A DNA stretch of 64,000 nt. Origin: Nostoc edaphicum CCNP1411. GTDB lineage: Bacteria > Cyanobacteriota > Cyanobacteriia > Cyanobacteriales > Nostocaceae. Within the stretch, counting starts at the first letter, position 1. Each line of letters opens with the position of its first letter. The notes under the pieces are model-generated. The model did not search any database. It saw only the letters and a program-made list of their open reading frames with translations, and was not told the DNA's origin. This document shows, piece after piece, positions 40,049 through 48,969 of the stretch. The translations under genes were made by a program, and so were the position numbers. The stretch lies in contig NZ_CP054698.1 in the NCBI RefSeq assembly GCF_014023275.1, positions 3,906,001-3,970,000 of the forward strand. Direction: 5' to 3'.

Positions 40049-41833
40049 ATGCAGCGCTATCTTTTGAGCAGCATCCGTACAAAGTTGATCGCCTCGTTTC
40101 TCATTGTTGCTTTGGTTCCGTTGCTGTTATTGACATTTATCAACAAACAGACAACTGAAAAAGCACTAACTGACAACGCGAAACAAGCCCTATCTGCGGC
40201 GGCTAACGAAACTGCTAACAGAATAGATGCTTTTATTGATGGAAATCTCAATGCCGTGCGTGTAGAAGCGATTTTACCAGGTTTGGCACGCTACCTCAGC
40301 CTAAATCCAAAACAGCGAGATGATAGTCCCGAAATGCAATTGGCGACAGAAACATTAATCCGTCTCAGTCGCAAAGATATGCTCAATGTTCTCTCATACT
40401 CTTTGCTTGACTTAAACGGGAAAAATGTATTGGATACACAAACAGCGAATATTGGCAAAGATGAATCAGTTCAAAATTATTTTAAAAAACCGCTACAAAC
40501 TGGGTTTTCCTTTGTTTCTAGTATGAAGCAATCGCCAACAATTCTTGACCTTATTACCATCTTTTTTAGCAGTCCGGTTCGCAATGCTAAGGGAGATATA
40601 TTGGGTGTATTGCGTGTTTCATACAATGCTACTGTTGTTCAGCAATTAGTAACTAGAGAAACTGAACGGGCTGGGGCAAAATCATTTGCTACTCTTTTAA
40701 ATGAAAATAATATTTATTTGGCACACAGCGCTGCACCAGAACTGCTTTTTCAATCAATTGTGCCTCTGCCTGACGATGTTGTGACTCAACTGCAACAGGA
40801 AGGGCGTTTGTCTAATTATCCTGTCAAAGAATTAGCAACTAATGAGTTTAAGCTTAAGCAAGCATTGGATAATAAACAATCGTATTTAATTGCATCTTTG
40901 CCAGCAACAGGTAATCAGGTTAATCTGATTGCGATCGCTCGTTTAAAATATAAACCTTGGTCTGTGTTGTTCGCACAGCCTCTTGCTGTTGCCCTAGCAC
41001 CTGTAGAAAAGCAAATTCGTGATGCAATGTTTCTATTTGCAATTATCGCTTCAGTAGTTACAATCATCGCTTTTGCCATTGGGCAACTGCTAACAAAGCC
41101 AATAATTTATCTTACCAATATAGTTTTCCAGTTTACCACAGGTAACTTAGATATCCGCGCCAAAATTAGCTCAAAAGACGAAATAGAGCAACTGGCAAAA
41201 TCGTTTAACAACATGGCACTTCAATTACAAACATCTTTTGAAACTTTAGAACAACGGGTACAGGAGAGAACAGCAGAATTAGTAATTGCTAAAGAAAAAG
41301 CAGAAGATGCAAATCAGAAATTAGAAAAACTGGTAAATCTAGATGGTTTGACTCAGGTGGCTAACCGTCGCTGCTTCGATGGACGACTGCAAGCAGAATG
41401 GAAACGCCTTGCACGAGAACAACAACCCCTGTCACTGATTTTATTAGATGTTGATAAATTCAAATCTTACAACGACTACTATGGTCATCTTGGAGGCGAT
41501 GATTGTCTAATCAGAATAGCGCAAACAGTGCAACAGACAGTTTATCGTCCTGCTGATCTCGTGGCGCGTTATGGTGGAGAAGAATTTTCGGTACTCCTCC
41601 CCAATACTGACTTAGCGGGATCAATCAAAGTCGCACAAAATATTCAACAAGCAATCCACGATCAGGCCATTCCCCATGCACAGTCTGATGTCAAGAATAT
41701 CGTTACCCTTAGTTTGGGTATTACTTGTGTCATACCCACTTGCGACATCAAGCCAGATACACTCATCGCTTCAGCCGATAAAGCACTCTACAATGCTAAA
41801 CAAAAGGGTCGCGATCGCTATTGTACTAATTAG
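40049..41833 (+). CDS. Membrane diguanylate cyclase (Cache-HAMP-GGDEF)
   Basis: The 594-residue protein has a first membrane segment (SFLIVALVPLLLLTFI), a large extracytoplasmic Cache-type sensor (about 40-325), a second membrane segment (about 330-352), HAMP (about 352-405), a short coil and a C-terminal GGDEF domain (about 430-594). The active-site motif reads YGGEEFSVLLP and an RxxD inhibitory site is not obvious. It should make cyclic di-GMP. It is coupled by 9 bp to the binding protein upstream, and the pair likely forms one signalling unit. Confidence 0.9.
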   Translation: MQRYLLSSIRTKLIASFLIVALVPLLLLTFINKQTTEKALTDNAKQALSAAANETANRIDAFIDGNLNAVRVEAILPGLARYLSLNPKQRDDSPEMQLATETLIRLSRKDMLNVLSYSLLDLNGKNVLDTQTANIGKDESVQNYFKKPLQTGFSFVSSMKQSPTILDLITIFFSSPVRNAKGDILGVLRVSYNATVVQQLVTRETERAGAKSFATLLNENNIYLAHSAAPELLFQSIVPLPDDVVTQLQQEGRLSNYPVKELATNEFKLKQALDNKQSYLIASLPATGNQVNLIAIARLKYKPWSVLFAQPLAVALAPVEKQIRDAMFLFAIIASVVTIIAFAIGQLLTKPIIYLTNIVFQFTTGNLDIRAKISSKDEIEQLAKSFNNMALQLQTSFETLEQRVQERTAELVIAKEKAEDANQKLEKLVNLDGLTQVANRRCFDGRLQAEWKRLAREQQPLSLILLDVDKFKSYNDYYGHLGGDDCLIRIAQTVQQTVYRPADLVARYGGEEFSVLLPNTDLAGSIKVAQNIQQAIHDQAIPHAQSDVKNIVTLSLGITCVIPTCDIKPDTLIASADKALYNAKQKGRDRYCTN

Positions 41834-41842
41834 ATATAGAAC

Positions 41843-44125
41843 TCATATTTGATTTTTGATCAGGGGTATTGAAGTGGCGATCGCAAATAGCTGCTCTAAT
41901 TGACTCAAACCTGTGAGTCCACCACATAACAATACTTGGTCGCCGACTCGCAAATCCATGCCGCCATCAGGATAGCGGATAAACTTGCCATCTCGTCGGA
42001 TCGCCTGTACCTGTACTCCAAATTGCTTGGCGATATCTAAATCTGCAAGGGTTTTACCTAGTGTTGGCGCATCTGCATTGACTGTAACCCACTGACAAGC
42101 ACTATTTTCTCCGGGAACAGCCGCTTGTCCCTTAGCGAATTCTGCCAAAGCCGCCAGTTCTTCATCTGCTCCCACTACCAGTAAGCGATCGCCTTTTTCC
42201 AATCTGGTTTGATTACTGGGATAATCGATTTCATCGCCGTTAGCGCGGCGAATTGCCATCAAACTCGCTCCTGTTAAGTAGCGCATATCTGCTTCTTCTA
42301 TGCTCATACCAATTAAGGGCGAATTATCTGGGAGAGGATACCAGCGCTGATTTAAATCGAGAGTTGCTTGGCGCAAATCGCGGGCGACTTCGGTTGCAGA
42401 AAGCTCTGGGCGCAAATCTAAATAATGATCGTTGCGGATTTGCTGCATTTCCCGTTGGACGACAGCTGGCGACAACAAGCCTAAGCCAGTTAATAAATAG
42501 GTTGCCATTTCTAAGCTGGCTTCAAACTCTGGTTGTACAACTTCCCTAGCTCCCAATTGATACAGCACCTCAATATTTTTATCCTGGGTAGCACGGACAA
42601 CCAAATCTAATTCTGGGCGCAATTCCAAAGCGCGTTTCAAGCAAAGACGAGTACTCATGGGATCTGGAAGTGCGATCGCCATTCCTTTGGCATGATTCAC
42701 GCCAGCAGTTTCCAGAACGTGTAAACTGACGCAATTGCCATAAACATAAGACACCCCAGCCTCACGCAACTGCTGAATTCTACTCTCTGATTGGTCGATT
42801 ACTACTACAGGTAGGTCGTGTTGCAGCAACAATTTCACCAAATTTTTGCCGACTCGTCCATAGCCACAGACTACCACATGGTCTTTGAAGGGCAAATCTT
42901 CCGACACATCTCGCGCCTCTTGTTCCTCTAAGTATGGTTTCAACCAAGGCATTGATTCAGCAAAGTTAAATAAAAATGGTACTAACCGCAATACAAAGGG
43001 AGTAAGCATGAGAGTGACTGCGGTAGTTCCCAAAATTAATAAGTATATTTGTCGGGACACCAGCCCCAAAGACTGCCCTTCACTAGCGAGAACAAAGGAA
43101 AATTCCCCAATTTGCGCCAATCCCAAACCCGCGATTATGGCTGTTTTCAAAGGATAGCGGAACAGTTTCACTAAGGGCGTGATAATCAAAAATTTCCCAA
43201 CGAAAACTAGTGTCACCAACCCCAAAATCAATTCCAGGTTGTTCCACAAAAACACTGGGTCAATTAACATCCCAATGGCAGCAAAAAATAAACTGGCAAA
43301 GATATCTCGCAGGGGTTCGACATAAGTCAGAGTTTGATCGGCATACTCCACCTCAGAAATCATCAAACCGGCGACAAATGCCCCCATTTCAATGGACAGT
43401 CCCAAATGCTCTGTCAACAGAGCAATGCCCAAACATAAAGCTACAACCCCTAATAAAAATAGTTCTTTGCTTTCAGTCCGGGCTAACAGTCGCAACAAAG
43501 GTGGTATCAGCCAAATTCCTGCTGCTACTGCGCCAGCGGCAAATAAACCAATCGAAGCTAGGGCTGTTAGCACGGTGATACCAATGGTTTCTGCTGGTTG
43601 GTTGAGGGCTGGTAAGACTGCTAACATGAGTCCCAGTGCCAAGTCTTGGACTACCAAAATCCCTAGCATCACTTGCCCGTGAGGCGTTTCTGTTTCGTTG
43701 CGCTCCATCAAGCACTTGAGGACAACGGCTGTAGAAGACAAGGACAGAATACACCCCAAAAACATCCCCTTAGCAGGTAAGGCTCCCCAGGCTCCTGTTA
43801 GCCCACAGACTAAAACTGTAACCAAAATCGTCAGAGCAATCTGGAGTCCACCTCCACCAAGAGCGATCGCTTTTACCTTCTTGAGTTCCGCAAAGGAAAA
43901 TTCCACACCCAAAGCGAATAATAAAAAGGCAACCCCGAACTGTGCCAGAGTTTCTACTTGAATAAGTTCTTTAATCAATCCCAGTCCGGCTGGCCCAATG
44001 ATCATTCCGCCAATGAGATACCCCAGCAGCACGGGTTGTCGCAAAAGTGCTGCCAGTAATCCGCCACAGGCTGCAACGCCTAAAACTAAAACTAAATCAA
44101 CAATTAACCTAAAATCTTCTTGCAC
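41843..44125 (-). CDS. KefB-type cation:proton antiporter with RCK domains
   Basis: The 760-residue protein belongs to the CPA2 family. A membrane domain of about 12-13 segments (1-390) is followed by an RCK N domain (about 410-530; VVCGYGRVGKNLVKLLLQHD with the Rossmann GxGxxG) and two RCK C domains (about 580-665 and 680-755). It exchanges K+ or Na+ for protons under nucleotide or ion control. It is convergent with the diguanylate cyclase gene, 9 bp apart. Confidence 0.9.
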   Translation of the reverse strand: MQEDFRLIVDLVLVLGVAACGGLLAALLRQPVLLGYLIGGMIIGPAGLGLIKELIQVETLAQFGVAFLLFALGVEFSFAELKKVKAIALGGGGLQIALTILVTVLVCGLTGAWGALPAKGMFLGCILSLSSTAVVLKCLMERNETETPHGQVMLGILVVQDLALGLMLAVLPALNQPAETIGITVLTALASIGLFAAGAVAAGIWLIPPLLRLLARTESKELFLLGVVALCLGIALLTEHLGLSIEMGAFVAGLMISEVEYADQTLTYVEPLRDIFASLFFAAIGMLIDPVFLWNNLELILGLVTLVFVGKFLIITPLVKLFRYPLKTAIIAGLGLAQIGEFSFVLASEGQSLGLVSRQIYLLILGTTAVTLMLTPFVLRLVPFLFNFAESMPWLKPYLEEQEARDVSEDLPFKDHVVVCGYGRVGKNLVKLLLQHDLPVVVIDQSESRIQQLREAGVSYVYGNCVSLHVLETAGVNHAKGMAIALPDPMSTRLCLKRALELRPELDLVVRATQDKNIEVLYQLGAREVVQPEFEASLEMATYLLTGLGLLSPAVVQREMQQIRNDHYLDLRPELSATEVARDLRQATLDLNQRWYPLPDNSPLIGMSIEEADMRYLTGASLMAIRRANGDEIDYPSNQTRLEKGDRLLVVGADEELAALAEFAKGQAAVPGENSACQWVTVNADAPTLGKTLADLDIAKQFGVQVQAIRRDGKFIRYPDGGMDLRVGDQVLLCGGLTGLSQLEQLFAIATSIPLIKNQI

Positions 44126-44283
44126 TAGTTTTAAAAGAACTATTAAGACCTATTAATTTAGGATACAAAGTTTTATGATTCCAAATAGCTTGTTTGGTGA
44201 AAGAGCGACAAAATTTGTTTACTTTGAAGGGAGCAAGGAGCAGTTAAGTAGGAAAGAGATATCAAGCTTTTTGAAGGTATGTT

Positions 44284-44500
44284 GAATCACGAGGATCAAA
44301 GATGGATGAATCCAGTTCAAAGACTCATTCACGAGGATTAAAGGTGGATGAATCCAGTTCAAAGACTCATTCACGAGGATTAAAGGTGAATGAATCCATT
44401 TCAAAGACTCATTCACGAGGATTAAAGGTGAATGAATCCATTTCAAAGTCTCATTCACGAGGATTAAAGATGGATTAATCCAGTTCAAAGACTCATTGTT
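44284..44500. repeat. 42-bp minisatellite, about five copies
   Basis: A tandem repeat of 42 bp with core TCCAGTTCAAAGACTCATTC and ACGAGGATTAAAGGTG runs for about five copies, with a few substitutions between them. Because 42 is a multiple of three, the minus strand stays open and encodes a 14-residue repeat (NESLKWIHSPLILV). A second array of CCCAATGC units follows at 44519-44571. Neither looks like a gene, and the remaining sequence between the antiporter and SDR genes is a short promoter region. Confidence 0.8.
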
Positions 44501-44571
44501 GCATTAAAAAATGTACGCCCCAATGCCCCATGCCCAATGCCCAATGCCCAATACCCAATGCTCAATACCAA

Positions 44572-45570
44572 TTAAATTTTAGGCGAACCGAGAGCATTCA
44601 ATAATAGCAGTGACCACGGCACTTTAATATCAGGTATGAGCCATGAGTATTGTCTTAGTACAGGCAATGCAGCTGGCAGCACAAAACGTAGAGAACGTAG
44701 CGATGCAGGCTGATCGCCATTTTCATCGACAATTCCATATTTCTTAGCCAGTTCAGCAACAATCTGCACACGTCCTGTACGGCGGATAACATTTGGCTCA
44801 CAAGCAAGTGCAGCAATCACCCGTCCAGTTAATAAGGGAGTTTCCCAGTTATAACGATGTCTACGACGGGCTACGCCTACGCTAATTAATGAGTTTTTTT
44901 GGTCAGTCTCATTGGTTTGATTCATTTCCGAAGCAAAACGGGCAAAAAGCTCAGTACCAACAATCCCCGGCCAAATTGAAACAGAAGCAACATTATAAGG
45001 CTTTAACTCAACAGCCATATCAGCAGCTAGGCGATCGCAAGCAGCTTTACCAACACCATAAGCTGTATTAAAAATATAAGACATACTGCCCCACGAGGAA
45101 ATGGTGCAAATTAGTCCAGAATTACGCTTAGTCATCATTCGGGCTGCAAAAACACTCGCAACATAATGGCTACGAAGACCAACATTGTTACTAGCATCCC
45201 AAAGACCTGGTTCGCAATCCCAAAAGGGCTGCCCATAAGCGTCTCTTAATGCCTGAACTCCTGAGTAAGCATTATTTACCAGTAGGTCGAGTTGTCCATC
45301 CTGCTCATCTTGAATGCGATCGAACAGCAAACGTACCTGTTCATCGTCGCTGTGGTCTACTTGAACGGGAATGCATACACCACCGACTTCCTCAATAGCT
45401 AATTGAGTGTCACCAAGACTTCCTGAAACCGCATCACTGGAAGAGTTGTTGAGGCTGCGACCTGTAATGTATACAGTTGCACCTGCTTCACCAAGTCCAA
45501 TCGCAATTCCCCTACCAATTCCCCGCGTAGCACCTGTGACCAACGCCACTTTACCTTCAAGGTGTTTCAT
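44572..45570 (-). CDS. SDR family oxidoreductase (DHRS1-like)
   Basis: The 332-residue protein is a short-chain dehydrogenase with the NAD(P) motif VTGATRGIGRGIA, the LLVNNAYSG block, and the catalytic Ser and YxxxK (ISSWGSMSYIFNTAYGVGKAA). It is longer than classical SDRs and resembles the DHRS1 branch, with a C-terminal extension containing a hydrophobic stretch (FVLPAALPVLRQYSWL). The substrate is unknown. Confidence 0.88.
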   Translation of the reverse strand: MKHLEGKVALVTGATRGIGRGIAIGLGEAGATVYITGRSLNNSSSDAVSGSLGDTQLAIEEVGGVCIPVQVDHSDDEQVRLLFDRIQDEQDGQLDLLVNNAYSGVQALRDAYGQPFWDCEPGLWDASNNVGLRSHYVASVFAARMMTKRNSGLICTISSWGSMSYIFNTAYGVGKAACDRLAADMAVELKPYNVASVSIWPGIVGTELFARFASEMNQTNETDQKNSLISVGVARRRHRYNWETPLLTGRVIAALACEPNVIRRTGRVQIVAELAKKYGIVDENGDQPASLRSLRFVLPAALPVLRQYSWLIPDIKVPWSLLLLNALGSPKI

Positions 45571-45712
45571 GATTGCTCATTTGTCCCTAATCTTTTACAA
45601 GCTAGTGCGTAAGTCCTGTTTATAAAATACCTACAGATAGAAGGAAACAAAACAGATAAACGGTACAATTTATCAGGAAAGCAATAGAAATAGTTAAACC
45701 CAAAATGCCTTC

Positions 45713-46333
45713 ATGACGGCTAACTTGACATCTATAACGACATTTGACTTTGTGACTATGCTATCCCAGGCTGCGGCTGCCTATCGAGGAGAGAGAGGTA
45801 CACGCCCTAGCGCTGAAATATTAGTAACTGCGTTGCTACAAGCAGAAAAAGCTGCCAAGCAGCAACGGTTGAATTATCCGTTTGAGTCTCTTGTCGGTAA
45901 ATGGCAACTTTGCTTTGTTACTGGCACTAAGAAAGCGAGAAAGCGTGGGGGAATTTTATTAGGCAAGGGTTTGTATGTACCCAAGTTTATTGCAATCCAT
46001 GTTTCCTTTGATGCCACTTTGCAACAGGATTCAAATAAAGGCGAAATTAGTAATCAGGTTGAATTTGGCCCAGTTTTATTGAAGCTCACGGGGCCAGTGC
46101 AATATTTAGGTAAGAAAAATTTATTGGCGTTTGACTTTAACCAGATGCTTATCAGTCTGTTTGGTCGTGTTGTTTACAACAGACCAATCCGTGCTGGTCA
46201 AATTCAAACAGAAGATTTCTACAACCAGCCCATAGCTAAATTACCCTTCTTTGCCTTCTTTTTAGTGACGGAAGATTTCATTGCGGCTCGTGGTCGTGGA
46301 GGAGGATTAGCATTTTGGATTCGAGAAGTGTGA
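45713..46333 (+). CDS. PAP/fibrillin family protein
   Basis: The 206-residue protein matches the plastid lipid-associated (PAP/fibrillin) family of cyanobacteria and plastids: YPFESLVGKWQLCFVTGTKK, GPVLLKLTGPVQYLGKKNLL and FFLVTEDFIAARGRGGGLAF. Members bind lipids at thylakoids and plastoglobules and are linked to photoprotection. The gene ends 4 bp before the hairpin of a TnpB-bearing element, so the last codons may come from the insertion. Confidence 0.85.
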   Translation: MTANLTSITTFDFVTMLSQAAAAYRGERGTRPSAEILVTALLQAEKAAKQQRLNYPFESLVGKWQLCFVTGTKKARKRGGILLGKGLYVPKFIAIHVSFDATLQQDSNKGEISNQVEFGPVLLKLTGPVQYLGKKNLLAFDFNQMLISLFGRVVYNRPIRAGQIQTEDFYNQPIAKLPFFAFFLVTEDFIAARGRGGGLAFWIREV

Positions 46334-46334
46334 A

Positions 46335-47564
46335 CTACCCCAACTTACCGAGTACGGTTGAAGTTGGGGCTTCTGTAATCATTGGGGAGTGCCTAAACTT
46401 AGACTTTCGCCCAAGAGTAGGACTTACCTCCCCTCCTACAGCAGAGACGGCTGAACCTTCCGCCTTTATCATTCTGATTCCTTCTGCTCTAATGTTTATC
46501 GCGGCGTTCGCGTCACGGTCATGGTGAGTATTGCAGTGGGGACAAGTCCATTCACGGACATCTAATGGCATCTCACCTATTTGGTAGAAACATTTTTGAC
46601 AGAGCTTGGAACTGGGGAACCACCTATCAATTTCAACAAACTTTGCACCTTTGCGTTCCAGTTTGTAAGCTAAAAAGTTAGTGAATGTCCCCCATCCAAC
46701 ATCAGATATTGATTTCGCTAATTTGTGATTACGAACCATGCCTTTGACATTAAGATTTTCTACTATGACAGCTTGGCTATCGCTGACCAACTTATAACTA
46801 AGTTTATGTAGAAAATCCTGCCGCGAATTACTAACTCGCTCGTACACCTTAGCAACAACTTTTCTGTATCTATTTCTCGAATTACTCCCTTTTACTTTAC
46901 GCGCTAATTTCTTTTGCTTACGGTTGAGATTTTTCTCATGTTTGGCAAGGTGTTTAGGATTATCATATTTAGAGATTTTCTCACCGTCAGTAACAATAGC
47001 AAAATGTTTCAAGCCTAGATCAATACCATATATCTTACCTTCTGAAATAATTGGGTTTTCACCCTCTAACTCAGTCAGGATAGATGCAAGATATTTACCA
47101 GAAGGCGTTTTGCTTACAGTAACAGTTTTAATTTTCCCCTCAATAGTCCTGTGTATTTTGGCTTTGACTATCCCAATATTGCCAGGAAGTTTAACATTGC
47201 CATCTACAATCTTGACGTTTTGAGGATACTGGATAGACTGTTTTCCGTGTCTAGATTTGAATTTAGGAAATCCAGCACGTTTCTCAAAAAAGTTTTTGTA
47301 CGCCGTAGTTAGGTTAAGTGTTATAGCCTGTAAAACTTGGCTGTAACAATCAGATAACCACATCGTCTCTTCAGCTTTTTTGAGTGCAGGAAGAAATGCG
47401 TTAAGTGCAGCACGTCCAAGCCCTTTACCCGTCTCTTTGTAAGTCTCAATAGATTTATTCAGAGCATAATTCCACCACCATCTAGCACACCCAAAAGTTT
47501 GCGCTAGTTGTATTTCTTGCTCAACTGACGGATATAAACGGACTTGTACAACCTTGTGTAACAC
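46335..47564 (-). CDS. tnpB: TnpB RNA-guided nuclease (IS200/IS605 family)
   Basis: The 409-residue protein is an apparently intact TnpB: N-terminal HTH region, RuvC motif I in GIDLGLKHFAI, motif II in AVIVENLNVKGM, a zinc finger (CQKCFYQIG...CPHCNTHHD) and motif III in DRDANAAINI. TnpB uses an omega RNA from the element's right end to cut the donor site. No TnpA lies nearby, so this is an IS1341-type solo element or depends on a TnpA elsewhere. The last codons overlap the right-end hairpin. It lies outside the CAST, between the PAP gene and tRNA-Val. Confidence 0.92.
   Translation of the reverse strand: MLHKVVQVRLYPSVEQEIQLAQTFGCARWWWNYALNKSIETYKETGKGLGRAALNAFLPALKKAEETMWLSDCYSQVLQAITLNLTTAYKNFFEKRAGFPKFKSRHGKQSIQYPQNVKIVDGNVKLPGNIGIVKAKIHRTIEGKIKTVTVSKTPSGKYLASILTELEGENPIISEGKIYGIDLGLKHFAIVTDGEKISKYDNPKHLAKHEKNLNRKQKKLARKVKGSNSRNRYRKVVAKVYERVSNSRQDFLHKLSYKLVSDSQAVIVENLNVKGMVRNHKLAKSISDVGWGTFTNFLAYKLERKGAKFVEIDRWFPSSKLCQKCFYQIGEMPLDVREWTCPHCNTHHDRDANAAINIRAEGIRMIKAEGSAVSAVGGEVSPTLGRKSKFRHSPMITEAPTSTVLGKLG
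46338..46369 (-). ncRNA. Right-end hairpin and omega RNA region of the TnpB element
   Basis: CCCCAACTT (46338-46346) and AAGTTGGGG (46361-46369) form a stem with a 14-nt loop inside the last codons of tnpB. In IS200/IS605 elements this subterminal hairpin marks the right end, and the omega RNA overlaps the 3' end of tnpB and ends at the element boundary with the guide beyond it. The guide would then be read from the 3' end of the PAP gene. The precise boundary was not determined. Confidence 0.55.
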
Positions 47565-47771
47565 TTTACTTTCACCTCCTTGACATAATTACTCTACCAT
47601 AAATATAGATTGTGATAAAGTGCCAAAAAAATAATTGGTGACGACGAAGTAGTTAAAGACTTTTTCAGGAAATCAGGCAGTTTTACTGGAAGCAAGAGGG
47701 AAGAGGAGTTGACTTTTTTCTTTCATTCGTAGCGGGTGGTGCATGGAGTTCGCCTAATTTGGTCTTTTGTC

Positions 47772-47801
47772 TTGCCTTGTCCAAGAAGTATATGCTACTA
47801 T
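47772..47801 (+). promoter_or_regulatory. Candidate promoter of tRNA-Val
   Basis: TTGCCT (47772-47777) and TACTAT (47796-47801) are 18 bp apart, and the mature tRNA starts 19 bp further on. This suits a sigma-70-type promoter. Confidence 0.45.
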
Positions 47802-47819
47802 TGATAATTGTGTGGTTAA

Positions 47820-47893
<74 letters not shown>

Positions 47894-47934
47894 TTTTGTA
47901 TTTGTACAGCTACAGATTAGTGTCTGTGACTTTA

Positions 47935-48020
47935 TGTACATTCACTAATTATTTGTCACTGTTAACAGATTGTTGTCACTTTTAACAAAATCTTGTCACT
48001 GTTAACAAATTAGTGACTAC
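47935..48020. repeat. CAST terminal region with TnsB-binding-like repeats
   Basis: After TGTACA (47935-47940), TGTCACTGTTAACA recurs at 47954, 47974 (TGTCACTTTTAACA) and 47994, exactly 20 bp apart, and a partial inverted copy (AATTAGTGAC) follows at 48007-48016. Arrays of such repeats near a TGT...ACA terminus are the TnsB-binding sites of Tn7-like elements. This end is next to the CRISPR array and is the end nearest the target. Confidence 0.88.
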
Positions 48021-48081
48021 TAGGCAGTCTGGATACCCATATCAAAGATAAACTGCTACAGTCACAATACCAGTCTAACAA

Positions 48082-48158
48082 GGACGTAACTGGATTCGCT
48101 TTCAACCCACCCTTTTCTAAAAATCTTTTGTTATAAATTCGTAAACTGATATCAACAC
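48082..48158 (-). ncRNA. Delocalised homing crRNA (degenerate repeat plus 17-nt guide)
   Basis: On the minus strand, beyond the last regular CRISPR repeat, a degenerate repeat keeps the start GTGTTGA and the end GGGTGGGTTGAAAG (48099-48112). Directly after it comes the guide CGAATCCAGTTACGTCC (48082-48098), identical to 47876-47892 in tRNA-Val. Match to the target then stops (TTGTTAG against ATTTTGT). Such short atypical guides next to the array direct V-K CASTs to tRNA genes. The middle of the repeat is AT-rich and unlike the array repeats. Confidence 0.9.
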
Positions 48159-48775
48159 CTTTCAACCCGCCTCTAGCTGGGAGGGGTGTTGAAACTTTAT
48201 CCGCTGCCAATAGTCCTTTTCGTATTCCGCACTTTCAACCCGCCTCTAGCTGGGAGGGGTGTTGAAACCGATCGCTTCTGCAAAAACAGCCATCTCTCGC
48301 CTCTTTCAACCCGCCTCTAGCTGGGACTTACAAGGGTAGGGGTTTTGTATTTAGTCATTTTTTGACTATTTCAACCAATGCTTAAATCCTGAAACGACCA
48401 AACCATGTTAAACAGTTGAGAATTTTCTCAACTATTTTCGAGATTTTTAAACCCCTATCCTTGAAAGTCTAGCTGGGAGGGGTGTTGAAACTCAACATTT
48501 TCCTTCTCTTCAGTTGAAGGCGATGCACTTTCAACCCGCCTCTAGCTGGGAGGGGTGTTGAAACTCTCCGTGTTCCGTGGGGTTCCCCCAAACACTACTT
48601 TCAACCCGCCTCTAGCTGGGAGGGGTGTTGAAAGGACCGAGGTCGTTATCTCTCGCCGCAGACGGTCAACTTTCAACCCGCCTCTAGCTGGGAGGGGTGT
48701 TGAAACACAAAGCTTTTTGCAGAGATTTGTATTCGTCGCTTTCAACCCGCCTCTAGCTGGGAGGGGTGTTGAAAC
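48159..48775 (-). CRISPR. V-K CRISPR array, 7 repeats and 6 spacers, one repeat split
   Basis: The 37-nt repeat, read on the minus strand, begins GTTTCAACACCCCTCCCAGC and ends AGAGGCGGGTTGAAAG. Copies start at 48159, 48232, 48303 (split by a 141-bp insertion and resuming at 48468), 48528, 48598, 48670 and 48739. Spacers are 32-36 nt. The copy at 48598 has a single end change (plus strand GAAAG for GAAAC). The leader side is 48776 onward, towards the tracrRNA, so the newest spacers are those at high coordinates. There are no adaptation genes, as usual for V-K systems. Confidence 0.97.
48327..48467. mobile_element. 141-bp MITE inserted inside a CRISPR repeat
   Basis: The insert has imperfect 19-bp inverted ends, CTTACAAGGGTAGGGGTTT (48327-48345) and AAACCCCTATCCTTGAAAG (48449-48467), which match at 17 of 19 positions. 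The repeat sequence TCTAGCTGGGA is duplicated on both sides (48316-48326 and 48468-48478), an 11-bp target duplication. A perfect palindrome GTTGAGAATTTTCTCAAC lies inside. It has no open frame. A long target duplication suits IS4-like transposases, but the parent element is not known. Confidence 0.88.
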
Positions 48776-48844
48776 TCTGCGCTTCAAACCCTTGATTTAC
48801 CAATCGTTATGAAGGCATTTTTGTCACGTCTCCCAAAATCGCCC

Positions 48845-48878
48845 GTCAGTTAATACTTAAAAAAGTAAATTAACTGAC
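48845..48878. other. Hairpin between CRISPR array and tracrRNA
   Basis: GTCAGTTAATACTT is followed after a poly-A loop by AAGTAAATTAACTGAC. It lies upstream of the array leader end and downstream of the tracrRNA on the minus strand. It could end the tracrRNA or mark the array promoter region. Confidence 0.45.
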
Positions 48879-48969
48879 ACATTAAAGGCTATAAACCTTA
48901 TTAAACAAGCGATTTAAAGTTTTGGCAGGAGTCCCAGGGAAATCGCCCCCGCTTTACCATGCCAAAAAA

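Noticed and set aside
44219..44488. An 89-residue protein with WIHSPLILV repeats
   Set aside because: It coincides with a 42-bp minisatellite and has no ribosome site or known relatives.
46335..47564. TnpB as CAST cargo or as a second Cas effector
   Set aside because: It lies outside the element, upstream of the tRNA, and has the TnpB length and zinc finger rather than Cas12 features.
47903..47908. TGTACA at 47903 as the CAST terminus
   Set aside because: It is only 27 bp from the PAM and has no 20-bp repeat array directly after it; 47935 fits both spacing and repeats.
48303..48491. A very long spacer in the array
   Set aside because: The stretch is an insertion within one repeat, shown by inverted ends and the duplicated TCTAGCTGGGA.
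48542..48812. Open frames on both strands across the CRISPR array, encoding repeated STPLPARGGLK or FNPPLAGRGVE peptides
   Set aside because: The peptides are translations of the 37-nt CRISPR repeats; the spacers between are unrelated.
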